Source: Trinickia fusca (GTDB lineage Bacteria; Pseudomonadota; Gammaproteobacteria; Burkholderiales; Burkholderiaceae). From it: 64,000 nt of DNA. Below are positions 51,689 through 60,436 of this stretch, one piece after another. Under the pieces are notes generated by a model. The model searched no databases. It was not told the origin of the DNA and worked only from the letters and a program-made list of their open reading frames with translations. The stretch covers positions 124,001 to 188,000 of the forward strand of contig NZ_RBZV01000008.1 in NCBI RefSeq assembly GCF_003628145.1, given 5' to 3'. The position numbers and the translations under genes are program-made. How positions within the stretch are numbered: position 1 is the stretch's first letter; every line of letters begins with the position of its first letter.

Positions 51689-52486
51689 TCAGTCGGGTAA
51701 CTCGATCGTTCCCTCGAGATACTGAACGGCATAACCAGAAACGCGAACCCGCTCCGCTTCAACTTCGCAATGCAGTACACCGCTGCGTCGGGAAGCCTGC
51801 AGCGCCAACAACGTCTTCTTGCCGAGCCGCGCTGCCCATAGCGGTGCAAGCGTCGCGTGAATCGAACCCGTCACCGGGTCTTCGTCACCGCCATTGGCCG
51901 GCCAGAAGTAACGTGAAACGAAATCGTGGTGCTCGCCGCGAGCGGTGACCACCACGTCGCGCGGCGCAAGCCGTGCGATCAGCGCAAGATCGGGCACGAC
52001 GGCGCGCACATCCTGCTCACTGTCATATAGCGCGATGAAGGCCTGTTGGCTGACCAAGACTTCCCTGGGTCGGATCGAAAGGCCGTGTGCTAGCTCGTCG
52101 GATATCTCGCCGACCGGTTCAGCATTGCGCAGCGGGAAATCCATCTCGATCAGACCGTTCGGCCGACGGCAGACGCCGAACGAACCAACCTCTGGTGCAT
52201 GGAACTCGATCAGTTCGCGTTCAGGAAAGAGTTTGAACAACACGAATGCGCTCGCGAGCGTTGCATGTCCGCAGAAAGCGATTTCTGTGATCGGCGAAAA
52301 CCAGCGAATGTCGAAACCTCCGTTCGCATTGGGCGCGAAGAAAGCCGTTTCAGACAAGTTGTTCTCGGCGGCGATGGCCTGCATCAGAGACACCGGTAGC
52401 CACGCCTCGAGTGGAACCACCGCCGCGTAATTGCCCTTGAATACATCGCTTGTGAATGCATCTATTTGATAGATTGGCAGCTTCAT
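51689..52486 (-). CDS. PhzF family isomerase/epimerase-like protein
   Basis: 265 residues. The two-lobed diaminopimelate-epimerase fold of PhzF: IDAFTSDVFKGNYAAVV, then NLSETAFF with the catalytic Glu, CGHATLASAFVL, and the C-terminal lobe with DEDPVTGSIHATLAP. It is not in a phenazine cluster; most PhzF relatives outside such clusters have unknown substrates. An inverted repeat lies 25 bases upstream. A degraded relative of the same gene lies at 54712. Confidence 0.93.
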   Translation of the reverse strand: MKLPIYQIDAFTSDVFKGNYAAVVPLEAWLPVSLMQAIAAENNLSETAFFAPNANGGFDIRWFSPITEIAFCGHATLASAFVLFKLFPERELIEFHAPEVGSFGVCRRPNGLIEMDFPLRNAEPVGEISDELAHGLSIRPREVLVSQQAFIALYDSEQDVRAVVPDLALIARLAPRDVVVTARGEHHDFVSRYFWPANGGDEDPVTGSIHATLAPLWAARLGKKTLLALQASRRSGVLHCEVEAERVRVSGYAVQYLEGTIELPD

Positions 52487-52511
52487 GGCAAGGCCTTGTC
52501 CGCGACGAGTC

Positions 52512-52532
52512 GTCGTTTTCAGTTGAAACGAC
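52512..52532. promoter_or_regulatory. Inverted repeat upstream of phzF-like gene
   Basis: GTCGTTTTCAGTTGAAACGAC, nearly perfect, centred about 36 bases before the phzF-like ATG on the minus strand. It looks like a regulator site near that gene's promoter; the factor is not evident. Confidence 0.5.
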
Positions 52533-52714
52533 TATCCTATCGAGCCCTGGCCGCTACGAACATACACACTTTTTTGGGAAGCGAAACGAAAGTGACAGGC
52601 GGAGGGCCGTGATACATCCATTCGAGGGCAACACCTTCGATTCACTTGCGATTACGTGGGGATTGACTGACTCACCTGAGTCGAGCGAGCATCCCGTCAC
52701 GAAGGAGAATTACC

Positions 52715-54013
52715 TTGCATTCCTTTCGCCGCTTAGCCTGTGCGTTACCTGTCGCTGTCGCGCTCACCGTTCCATCGATGCCAGCCTTCCCGGAAGATGC
52801 AGGGGGCGCGCATCCGGTCTTTTCCGACACTGGGCCGGATGCGTTCTCATACGGAAAAACATTAGGCTACCCGGTCGGCTTGCCAGCACGGCGCCAGCCC
52901 TACATGGTTGGGAACTACTCTCACTATGACAGTTTGCATCCGTCCCATCTTGTAGCGCGCGCCAATACGGCGTCGGTACTCGAGCGAGCAACCACAGAAA
53001 TACGCGCCAGTTATCGATACGACAACCGGGATCTGACGATACAGGACTATCTGGCCCGCAATCCGACAACCGGCCTGCTGATCGCGAAGGGCAATTCAAT
53101 CCTCTTCGAGCACTACCAATACGGACGTAACGACGAGCAACGTTTCATGTCCGAGTCGATGGCGAAGACGTTCGTTTCGATGTTGGTCGGTATCGCTGTT
53201 GAAGAGCACAAAATACGCTCGATCGACGACGCCGTTCAGACCTATGTGCCCGAGCTCCAACACACCGAGATCGGAACGGTGTCGATCCGCGCATTGCTAC
53301 ACATGGCCTCTGGGATTGCGTTCGAACAAAGCTACATCCATTCCGACGACAACGCGCAGCTCCATGATTTGCTGCTTTCCCCCACCGGCCCCGGACCAAT
53401 CGCTACGGTAAAGCGCTTTAATAAACGACTCGCGGAACCGGATACCGTGTTCAGCTATGCGAGCCTCGATACCGAAACGCTGGGCCTTGTTTTGACCCAT
53501 GCGACCGGGATGAGTCTTTCCGAGTATTTGCAGACTCGCATCTGGCAACCGATGGGAGCCGAAGCCGATGCGCGCTGGATCATCGACGACACGGGTCAAG
53601 AAATCGCATCCTGCTGCTTCAATGCCACGTTGAGAGACTATGCGCGCTTTGGATTACTACTAGCGCATGACGGTGCCTTCAACGGTCGCCAGATCATCCC
53701 GAAGCAGTGGGTCCAGGATGCCACCCAACCTGCAAGTCCCGGTTCCTTTCTTGCGATGGGCAAAGGAGAGCACCCCGGCGGGTACGGGTATCAGGTCTGG
53801 CTGCTGCCCGGATCGCGCAGAATGTTTGCGCTAGAAGGCGTCTATGGGCAACGCATCTTCGTCGATCCTGAGTCCGGGCTCGTGCTGGTGCACACTGCCG
53901 TCCGCACGAAGGCTATCGGTTCACCGGGGGAAGCAGAACTTCGCGCGCTTTGGCGAGTCTTGGTTAAGCAGTACGGTAGCGACTCCGCTGCGAATGGCTT
54001 GCCGATTAGCTAG
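52715..54013 (+). CDS. Secreted serine hydrolase (beta-lactamase/class C-like)
   Basis: 432 residues. A signal peptide (RRLACALPVAVALTVPSMPA) is followed by the class C/esterase fold, with the nucleophile motif S-x-x-K as SMAK in MSESMAKTFVSML, and YAS in FSYASLDTETLG as the Tyr motif. The start is a TTG at 52715, decided by AAGGAG seven bases upstream and by the signal peptide, which the next Met would truncate. It probably acts in the periplasm or outside on an ester or amide; a true beta-lactamase role is not implied. Confidence 0.88.
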   Translation: MHSFRRLACALPVAVALTVPSMPAFPEDAGGAHPVFSDTGPDAFSYGKTLGYPVGLPARRQPYMVGNYSHYDSLHPSHLVARANTASVLERATTEIRASYRYDNRDLTIQDYLARNPTTGLLIAKGNSILFEHYQYGRNDEQRFMSESMAKTFVSMLVGIAVEEHKIRSIDDAVQTYVPELQHTEIGTVSIRALLHMASGIAFEQSYIHSDDNAQLHDLLLSPTGPGPIATVKRFNKRLAEPDTVFSYASLDTETLGLVLTHATGMSLSEYLQTRIWQPMGAEADARWIIDDTGQEIASCCFNATLRDYARFGLLLAHDGAFNGRQIIPKQWVQDATQPASPGSFLAMGKGEHPGGYGYQVWLLPGSRRMFALEGVYGQRIFVDPESGLVLVHTAVRTKAIGSPGEAELRALWRVLVKQYGSDSAANGLPIS

Positions 54014-54093
54014 ATGAAGCACGTGGTGAGCAGGTCGATAGTCCGTGCGGCTTTCATGACGAAGCCATATAACTTCACAAAGGAGCGTTCTGT

Positions 54094-54708
54094 ATGACAT
54101 ACGCAATCAGAAGCGTCGCGCAACTGGAGGAAATATACGGAAAGCCAAGCGATCGATCGCTGGGGAAGGAGATCGATTTCCTGAACGAAGACTATCAAGC
54201 CTTTGTGAAGGCTTCGCCTCTAGTCGTGCTGGCGTCGGTGGGCGCCGGTGGCACCGATTGCTCTCCTCGAGGCGATCTCGCCGGCTTCGTTGAAATTATC
54301 GATGAGCGAACCGTGGCCATCCCTGATCGTCCCGGCAACAACAGGCTCGATAACTTACGGAACATCGTTTCGGACCCTCGAGTATCGCTGTTGTTTTTGG
54401 TTCCAGGCGTGGATGAAACTCTTCGTGTCAATGGGCGCGCTGAAATCACAGTCGACCCTAAACTTCTCGCCCCATTCGAGATGACAGGCAAACTACCGCG
54501 CACGGTCATCGTCGTCAGGATCGATGCGGTGTACTTTCACTGCTCGAAGGCACTTGTCCGCTCCAGCCTTTGGGATCCGGCAAAACACATCGAACGCAGC
54601 AGCCTGCCTAGCCCCGGTGCCATGCTCAAACGTCTGGTGGGCAATGCATTTGATGCGGTGACATACGACCGCGAATTGCCAGAGCGCGTTAACGCAAGTT
54701 TGTATTGA
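54094..54708 (+). CDS. PPOX-class FMN-dependent flavoprotein (MSMEG_1061-like)
   Basis: 204 residues of the pyridoxamine-phosphate-oxidase-like split barrel: PLVVLASVGAGGTDCSPRGD near 42-61, AIPDRPGNNRLDNLRNI, and GRAEITVDP. The family binds FMN or F420; the true substrate is unknown. AAAGGAG lies 14 bases before the ATG. Isolated, between the serine hydrolase and the remnant phzF. Confidence 0.85.
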   Translation: MTYAIRSVAQLEEIYGKPSDRSLGKEIDFLNEDYQAFVKASPLVVLASVGAGGTDCSPRGDLAGFVEIIDERTVAIPDRPGNNRLDNLRNIVSDPRVSLLFLVPGVDETLRVNGRAEITVDPKLLAPFEMTGKLPRTVIVVRIDAVYFHCSKALVRSSLWDPAKHIERSSLPSPGAMLKRLVGNAFDAVTYDRELPERVNASLY

Positions 54709-55071
54709 CCGGGCTGACCAAGACTTCGCCGGGCCGGATGAAGAGTGACCGGCGAGAACCAGCAGACGTTGAAATCCTCACTTCGCATTGAGCGCGAGAA
54801 AGACCGTTTCGGACAGGTCTTTCTCGATAGCGGTCGTCCGCATCAGGGCCACCCGCAGCCACACCTCAAGCGAAGCGCATGATTCGTAAGTCACTGCCTT
54901 TTATCGTCCATTTCTTCGCGAAGCCCTCGCCCGCTTTTCGCGCAGCCGATACGCTGCTCGAAATCATGACTCACGCTGGTCGATTCGCTATCGCATGCAT
55001 TTCAGATACGCGAATCAATGCTGCTCAACCGCTGCTTTGCATATTCACCTTAAATCACTTTGGAGAATGCC
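54709..55071. other. Intergenic region containing a gene remnant
   Basis: About 360 bases without an intact gene. The first ~165 bases are the phzF remnant annotated separately. The rest, 54878-55071, is AT-richer and should hold the chitosanase promoter; I see no clear terminator or operator there. Confidence 0.5.
54712..54877 (-). pseudogene. Degraded phzF-like gene fragment
   Basis: The + strand sequence aligns by eye with two blocks of the intact phzF-like gene. CTGACCAAGACTTC plus GGGCCGGAT matches about 52052-52075. After a deletion, a ~130-base stretch with ACCAGCAGACGTTGAAATC, TCGCATTGAGCGCGAGAAAG and CACCCGCAGCCACACCTC matches about 52290-52415. Several indels and substitutions remove any frame. 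Same orientation as the intact copy, about 2.5 kb away: a decayed paralogue, or the trace of an old insertion of the serine hydrolase/PPOX pair. Confidence 0.8.
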
Positions 55072-56187
55072 ATGTTGAGATTCATGCGGGTAAAGAAGTT
55101 GAAGTTCTCATTGATGTGCGCGACGACCTACGCTTTGCTGTGCGCATCAGGCAATGTTTCGGCTCACATCACGAAAGCGAATGCGGATGCCCGCCCAAGC
55201 GGCTCCGCTATCGAAATCTGCAACTCGCCTTGGTCGGCCACTCATATCTACACGAACGGCAACGTCGTGAGCGTCGATGGCAGAAACTACACCGCCGCCT
55301 ACTGGACCCAGGGCAACGCCCCATCGACGAGCAGCGGCGAAGCCAACAGCGGTCAGCCATGGATTTCCGGTGCGGCTTGCAAGCCTGCCTCCCTCACCGC
55401 GCAGACGCGGGACCACGATAGCAACTTCTCCCCCGCTACGTTGAAGTTCCTGACAAGCCATACCGGGCTCGACGGCGAACAGTGGGACAACATCATGAAG
55501 CTGATCAATAAACCCGAGCAGGACTCGCTCGATTGGACCAAGTACTACGGCTACTGCGAAAACATTCACGACGATCGCGGCTATACGATCGGCATCTTCG
55601 GTGCGACCACCGGCGGCCCCAACGACGACGGTCCCGACGGGCCAGCGCTGTTCAAGGAATACGATGCGGTCAGCGGCGCGAGCAATCCGTCCGTCGAGGG
55701 CGGACTGTCGCGCATTGGCGTGCATGGCCGCATGTCCGGCTCCATCCTGAAGATCAGCGACAGCGCGAAAGTATTCTGCGGAAAGATCAACGGGTTGCAG
55801 AGCGATGCCTCGTGGCGCGAAGCCATGTGGCGCACCTTCTACGACGTCTATATCTCGTACAGCGTCCAGCAGGCGCAGCAAAGGGGCTTCGATAGCGCGT
55901 TGACCATCGGCTCGTTCGTCGACACGGCCCTGAACCAGGGCGCCACCGGCGACTCAGGCTCGCTCGAGGGACTGCTCTCGCGCTCCGGCGACAGCTCGGA
56001 TGAAAAAACCTTTATGACCACCTTCTACGCACAACGCACCAAGATCGTCGACACACACGACTACAACCAGCCGCCCAATGGCAAGCATCGCGTGAAGGAA
56101 TGGAGCACGTTGATGAACGAAGGCATCACCGATCTGAAGAATTGCGACGCCGAAATCGTCAAGGTCACCGACTGGACCATGCATTAA
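55072..56187 (+). CDS. GH46 chitosanase with N-terminal CBM5/12-type carbohydrate-binding domain
   Basis: 371 residues. A signal peptide with the hydrophobic core FSLMCATTYALLCASG is followed by a CBM5/12-like module (AYWTQGNAPSTSSGEANSG with surface Trp/Tyr residues), then the GH46 domain beginning QTRDHDSNFSPATLKFLT. The active-site region YYGYCENIHDDRGYTIG carries the catalytic Glu; a following Asp in GPNDDGPDG is the likely second acid. The secreted enzyme would hydrolyse chitosan, a fungal-wall polymer. GGAG precedes the ATG. It appears monocistronic. Confidence 0.93.
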   Translation: MLRFMRVKKLKFSLMCATTYALLCASGNVSAHITKANADARPSGSAIEICNSPWSATHIYTNGNVVSVDGRNYTAAYWTQGNAPSTSSGEANSGQPWISGAACKPASLTAQTRDHDSNFSPATLKFLTSHTGLDGEQWDNIMKLINKPEQDSLDWTKYYGYCENIHDDRGYTIGIFGATTGGPNDDGPDGPALFKEYDAVSGASNPSVEGGLSRIGVHGRMSGSILKISDSAKVFCGKINGLQSDASWREAMWRTFYDVYISYSVQQAQQRGFDSALTIGSFVDTALNQGATGDSGSLEGLLSRSGDSSDEKTFMTTFYAQRTKIVDTHDYNQPPNGKHRVKEWSTLMNEGITDLKNCDAEIVKVTDWTMH

Positions 56188-56481
56188 GGCGTTATCCGCT
56201 CTCTCCTCTGCGCTCGCCGGTCCATCCCGGCGAGTGCCCTCTACACGTGCAATCCGGCGTCGCAGCACACGAAAAAGCGAAAAATTTCGCAATCCCAACT
56301 TCCTGAGCGCGTGTGTATTTGCCACATACGTCGAGATCGACTTCCGGACATCCGCGTCGCGCATCAGGAACTCACACCCCACTCATACTGTCTGCTGCAT
56401 AACAGCGCGTACCCACCACGCAACAGCACGCGCTGCCCGTATCCGCTTCGTACGCCGAAGCCTTGCCTTACAGGAGAATGC

Positions 56482-57072
56482 ATGCAACGCCGCCAATTCA
56501 TCGCAATGACCAGTGCTGTGCTCGCATCCGGCGGCTTATCGCTTGCCGGCTGCACGACCACACCGCCTGCGTCGAGCTCGACACCCGAGGGCAGTGCTGG
56601 GCGGCGCCAGTCGCTCGATGCAGATGTCAATGCCACGCTCACGCGTCTATTCTCGACCGTGAAGGGCTCGCGCGAAATGGTAGACGGCGCGCGCGGCGTG
56701 CTGGTCTTCCCGTCCGTGATCGAGGCTGGCTTCTGGTTCGGTGCCCAATATGGACAGGGTGCGCTGCGCGTCGGCGGACAAACGAACGGCTACTACAGCG
56801 TGACGGCCGCTTCGTTCGGTCTGCAGATCGGCGCGCAGTCGAAGGCCGTCGTCATGCTGTTCATGACGCAGCCCGCCCTCGATGACTTCATACAGAGCCA
56901 GGGCTGGGCCGCCGGGGTCAACGCAACCGTCGCCGTGCTGCGCATCGGTGCAAATGGCAACGTCGATACGTCGACGGCCACGAGCCCCGTCGAGGCATTC
57001 GTGCTGACCAACGCAGGGCTGATGGCAGGCGTGTCGCTGGAAGGGACGAAGATTTCGCGCCTCGTGTTGTAA
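56482..57072 (+). CDS. YSC84-related lipoprotein
   Basis: 196 residues with a lipoprotein signal (lipobox LAGC near residue 24) after RRQFIAMTSAVLAS. The mature domain is the YSC84/SYLF lipid-binding fold: ARGVLVFPSVIEAGFWFGAQYGQG and the mid-chain SFGLQIGAQSKAVVMLF, ending VSLEGTKISRLVL. It would be anchored in the envelope and bind phosphoinositide-like or other lipids. AGGAG lies upstream of the ATG. Confidence 0.92.
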   Translation: MQRRQFIAMTSAVLASGGLSLAGCTTTPPASSSTPEGSAGRRQSLDADVNATLTRLFSTVKGSREMVDGARGVLVFPSVIEAGFWFGAQYGQGALRVGGQTNGYYSVTAASFGLQIGAQSKAVVMLFMTQPALDDFIQSQGWAAGVNATVAVLRIGANGNVDTSTATSPVEAFVLTNAGLMAGVSLEGTKISRLVL

Positions 57073-57096
57073 TCTGCAAGCTACCCAGGAAAGGAC

Positions 57097-57711
57097 ATGA
57101 GCACGACGATCGTAGGCCCCGATGGAAAACTGCGCTGTAGCTGGTGTACGGCGGCACCCGACTATCTCCGCTACCATGACGTCGAATGGGGCTTTCCGGT
57201 CAGTGACGATCATCGCCTGTTCGAAAAGCTGTGCCTCGAGGGTTTTCAATCGGGGCTCAGCTGGCGCACGATTCTCACCAAGCGTGAGAACTTTCGCGTG
57301 GCCTTTCACGATTTCGACTTCGACCGGATCGCGCGCTTTACCGAGCGCGATGTCGAGCGTCTGCTGCAGGATGCCGGCATCGTTCGCCACCGAGGGAAAA
57401 TCGAAGCCGTGATCAACAACGCGTTGCGCGCGCAGGAACTGGTCAAGCAGGAAGGCTCGTTAGCCGCCTTCCTCTGGCGCTACGAGCCGGTCAACAGACC
57501 CGCTGCTACGCCCCCGCATGAGGTAGCGACACCGGAAGTGTCGATCGCGTTGTCGAAGGACCTCAAGAAGCTCGGATGGAAGTTCGTCGGACCGACCACG
57601 GTCTACGCGTTCATGCAGGCGATGGGCCTCGTCAACGACCATATGCATGACTGCGTGATTCGCGCCAAAGTCGAACGCGCGCGCAAAGCCTTCAAGCGAC
57701 CGGGACAGTAA
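57097..57711 (+). CDS. tag: DNA-3-methyladenine glycosylase I
   Basis: 204 residues. CSWCTAAPDYLRYHDVEWG gives the zinc Cys/His ligands and the conserved YHDxEWG loop; the catalytic helix region LEGFQSGLSWRTIL and the C-terminal HMHDCVIRAKV supply the remaining zinc ligands. It removes 3-methyladenine from alkylated DNA. It begins 24 bases after the lipoprotein gene; the two may share a transcript. Confidence 0.96.
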   Translation: MSTTIVGPDGKLRCSWCTAAPDYLRYHDVEWGFPVSDDHRLFEKLCLEGFQSGLSWRTILTKRENFRVAFHDFDFDRIARFTERDVERLLQDAGIVRHRGKIEAVINNALRAQELVKQEGSLAAFLWRYEPVNRPAATPPHEVATPEVSIALSKDLKKLGWKFVGPTTVYAFMQAMGLVNDHMHDCVIRAKVERARKAFKRPGQ

Positions 57712-57742
57712 CGGACGTCCCACCACCTGTGAGCCGCTCAGC

Positions 57743-58636
57743 TCACACCGCCCCAGCGATATGGTCACGCAACCATCGATGTGCCGGATCGCGATGCACG
57801 CGCTCGTGCCAGAGCATCGACATCTCGTAGCCTGGCACTTCGACTGGCGGCTCCACGACCCGCAACGCGCCGACGTTGTGCGCCAAGCGCGAAGGCAGCA
57901 TCGCCACGAGGTCCGTGCTCGCGACCGCCGACATGACAAACAGAAAATGCGGCACGGACAGTACAACGTTGCGCGTGAGTCCTGCTCGTGCGAGCACATC
58001 GTCCGTCACACCGTAAAATCCGCCGCCGTCGGGCGAGACGATCACGTGGTCGAGACTGCAGAACTGCGCGAGCGTAGGCCGTCTCTTCAAGCGAGGATGC
58101 CCGGCTCGGCCGACGAGTATGTAGCGCTCCGTAAAGAGCGCACGCCGGCGCAGCCCTGGCGGCGCTCCCTCGGTCGTGTGAAACGCCAGATCGATCTCGC
58201 CCTGTTCGGCCTGCTTCTCGATGCGTGACGGAATGATCCCCAGCACGGCCAGCCTGGTACCCGGAGCGACGGCGCGCAGACCGCTCAACGCGGGCAGCAC
58301 GATCGTCGATTCGCTGTAGTCGGATGCCGCCACGCGCCAAGCGTGCGTAGCCTTGGCCGGATCGAACGGGCTCACCGGCGCGACGGCCTGCGCCAACCCT
58401 TCCAGCGCGTGCCGCAACGGTTCGCGCAGCGCTTCGGCGCGCGCCGTCGGACGCATGCCGCGCGGCCCGGGCAACAGCAATGGATCGCCGAGGACATCCC
58501 GAAGCTTGGCCAGTTGCACGCTTACCGTAGGTTGAGAAAGATGCAAGCGCTCCGCGGCCCGCGTCACGTTGTGTTCTGCGAGCAACGCATCGAGCGTCAC
58601 GAGGAGGTTGAGATCGAGCCGCCTCAAATTATCCAT
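57743..58636 (-). CDS. LysR family transcriptional regulator (NodD/LinR-like)
   Basis: 297 residues: LysR helix-turn-helix (DLNLLVTLDALLAEHNVTRAAERL, HLSQPTVSVQLAKLRD) with the NodD-like P-G-P-R-G-M-R-P-T-A wing, then the effector domain. Divergent from the quinone-reductase gene at 58727, with a palindrome in the 90-base gap; it most likely controls that gene. Confidence 0.93.
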   Translation of the reverse strand: MDNLRRLDLNLLVTLDALLAEHNVTRAAERLHLSQPTVSVQLAKLRDVLGDPLLLPGPRGMRPTARAEALREPLRHALEGLAQAVAPVSPFDPAKATHAWRVAASDYSESTIVLPALSGLRAVAPGTRLAVLGIIPSRIEKQAEQGEIDLAFHTTEGAPPGLRRRALFTERYILVGRAGHPRLKRRPTLAQFCSLDHVIVSPDGGGFYGVTDDVLARAGLTRNVVLSVPHFLFVMSAVASTDLVAMLPSRLAHNVGALRVVEPPVEVPGYEMSMLWHERVHRDPAHRWLRDHIAGAV

Positions 58637-58654
58637 TGCAATACCTGGAATATC

Positions 58655-58668
58655 AGAAATTCATTTCT
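58655..58668. promoter_or_regulatory. Palindrome in LysR/quinone reductase promoter
   Basis: AGAAAT-TC-ATTTCT, flanked on both sides by ATACCTG direct repeats at 58641 and 58672. It lies in the 90-base gap between divergent genes, where a LysR-type regulator normally binds. Confidence 0.6.
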
Positions 58669-58726
58669 AATATACCTGACAAGGGCCTAGCCTATTCTCG
58701 TCTCTCAAACCAATCGGGCCCCTCCC

Positions 58727-59503
58727 ATGAACATTCTTCTCGTCTACGCGCACCCGGAACCCAAGTCGTTGAACGGTGCACTCAAGGACTTCGCTGTCCA
58801 ACGCTTGAAAGACGCAGGACACACCGTCCAGGTATCGGACTTGTACGCCATGAACTGGAAGGCGGCGCTCGACCCCAGCGACAGCACGGATCGCCACGCC
58901 GATGCGCGCTTCAATCCGTCGCTCGAATCGAAGCATGCGTTCGAGCGCGGCACACAGAGCCCGGACATCGCGCGCGAGCAGGACAAGCTGCGATGGGCCG
59001 ATGCGGTCATCCTTCAGTTTCCTTTGTGGTGGTTCTCGATGCCCGCGATCCTCAAGGGCTGGGTGGAGCGGGTCTACGCCTATGGATTCGCCTACGGCGT
59101 GGGCGAGCATTCAGATAGGCATTGGGGCGACCGCTATGGGGAAGGCTCGATGGCCGGCAAGCGAGCCATGCTGGTCGTGACGACCGGTGGATGGGAGTCG
59201 CATTACAGCCCGCGCGGCATCAACGGGCCGATCAACGATATTCTGTTCCCGATCCAGCACGGCATGCTGTACTACCCTGGCTTCGAGGTATTGCCGCCGT
59301 TCGTGGTCCACCGCACGGGCCGCATGGACGAGGCCCGCTTCTCGAGCACTTGCGAAGCACTCGGCCAACGCCTGGACGATCTCTGGAACACGGCGCCGAT
59401 CCCGTTCCGCCGGCAGAATACCGGCGACTATACGATTCCCGAACTGACGTTACGCGACGAGATCGCCCCCGGCCGGTACGGATATGCGGCGCATGTGGAG
59501 TAG
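58727..59503 (+). CDS. NAD(P)H-dependent quinone oxidoreductase (NQO1/MdaB-like)
   Basis: 258 residues of the flavodoxin-like fold: start MNILLVYAHPEPKSLNGAL, flavin contacts in FPLWWFSMPAILKGWVERV and TTGGWESHYSPRGINGP. It reduces quinones or nitro compounds by two electrons, using FAD or FMN. Divergent LysR control suggests induction by a quinone or electrophile. Confidence 0.93.
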   Translation: MNILLVYAHPEPKSLNGALKDFAVQRLKDAGHTVQVSDLYAMNWKAALDPSDSTDRHADARFNPSLESKHAFERGTQSPDIAREQDKLRWADAVILQFPLWWFSMPAILKGWVERVYAYGFAYGVGEHSDRHWGDRYGEGSMAGKRAMLVVTTGGWESHYSPRGINGPINDILFPIQHGMLYYPGFEVLPPFVVHRTGRMDEARFSSTCEALGQRLDDLWNTAPIPFRRQNTGDYTIPELTLRDEIAPGRYGYAAHVE

Positions 59504-59520
59504 CAGCCGAGGTGTGCCGC

Positions 59521-60225
59521 CTAACGCTTCTCACCCCGCGGCGGCGTCGGAAAATACACCCCGGCCCGCTGCGCGGCAGCCGTGATATGCGCTTCGATGC
59601 TGCGCCCCGCCGCCTCGCAGTCGCGCGCCTTCAACGCATCGAGAATCGCGCGATGCTCCTGATAGGTCAGTTGCAACAGGTCGCGGCGATAGAACGGCAA
59701 GCGCTGGCTCTCCTTCATGATCTCGCTGCTGCTGCGCAGAATCGCCTCGATCGCGCCATTACCGGCCACGCCGATGATGCGCATGTGAAAGGCAAAATCG
59801 AGTTGCGACGCCGTATCGAGGTCGCCTTCGGCCAACGCTTGTCGTAGCGCCGCCATGTTCTCTTCGAGCGCATCGATCACGTCGTCGGTCATCGCCAGCG
59901 CCGCCATACGCGCTGCAAAACCCTCGAGCGCGTAGCGCACCTGGTAGGTATCGGGCAACGACGATTGCTCGGCAAACCGCCACGCCTGCCCGTTGACGGC
60001 CTGCGCGCTCTGTACGTATACGCCCTTGCCAGCGCGAATCGTCAGCATGCCGAGCGCTTCGAGCGTCGATAACGCCTCGCGCAGCGCCGCGCGGCTGATA
60101 TCAAGCTCCTCCGACAGTTGCCGCTGAGCCGGCAGCGCACTGCCCACCGGATAGTCGCCCCGTTCGATGCGCTCACGGATCGTCTCGGTAGCCGCTTCCG
60201 TCACCGTCTGCGTGTTGCTTCTCAT
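59521..60225 (-). CDS. FadR-type GntR family transcriptional regulator
   Basis: 234 residues. An N-terminal winged helix (PVGSALPAQRQLSEELDISRAALREALSTLEALG) precedes an all-helical FCD effector domain whose Asp/His metal residues are visible (LDFAFHMRIIG, EHRAILDALKARD, EAHITAA). Two FadR-type operators lie between it and dctA. It most likely represses itself and the dctA-alc-allA operon until an allantoin-pathway intermediate or dicarboxylate appears. Confidence 0.94.
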   Translation of the reverse strand: MRSNTQTVTEAATETIRERIERGDYPVGSALPAQRQLSEELDISRAALREALSTLEALGMLTIRAGKGVYVQSAQAVNGQAWRFAEQSSLPDTYQVRYALEGFAARMAALAMTDDVIDALEENMAALRQALAEGDLDTASQLDFAFHMRIIGVAGNGAIEAILRSSSEIMKESQRLPFYRRDLLQLTYQEHRAILDALKARDCEAAGRSIEAHITAAAQRAGVYFPTPPRGEKR

Positions 60226-60243
60226 CGTCGGTCACCCATCCAC

Positions 60244-60254
60244 TGGTCGGACCA
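60244..60254. promoter_or_regulatory. FadR-type operator TGGTC-G-GACCA
   Basis: A perfect five-base inverted repeat with one central base, the usual FadR-subfamily spacing, 19 bases upstream of the regulator start. It suggests autoregulation. Confidence 0.75.
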
Positions 60255-60384
60255 AAATTGTAGCGCCGCCCTGCCCGGTCACGCTGACGCCTACCCGCCT
60301 GCTCCCTGAAAGTAAAGGTAAACCACTACCCAAACCTTTCTTGACGATGTCATATCGGCTTTCTAATCTTTGTCATAAGTCTCG

Positions 60385-60404
60385 TGGTCTTACCAGTTAG
60401 ACCA
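60385..60404. promoter_or_regulatory. FadR/PdhR-type operator before dctA
   Basis: TGGTCTTACCAGTTAGACCA: contains the PdhR-like TGGT-N3-ACCA and an outer TGGTCT/AGACCA pair. It ends 32 bases before the dctA start, where binding would block transcription of the allantoate operon. Confidence 0.75.
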
Positions 60405-60436
60405 GACGATTACCGCCAACGCCATTGGAGGAAGCC

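Noticed and set aside
51689-52486. Phenazine biosynthesis cluster
   Set aside because: Only a phzF-like gene is present, with no phzA-E or G; isolated PhzF relatives are common and have other roles.
52715-54013. Antibiotic-resistance beta-lactamase
   Set aside because: It has the S-x-x-K fold but the pattern fits the large class C-like esterase/hydrolase group; resistance cannot be claimed.
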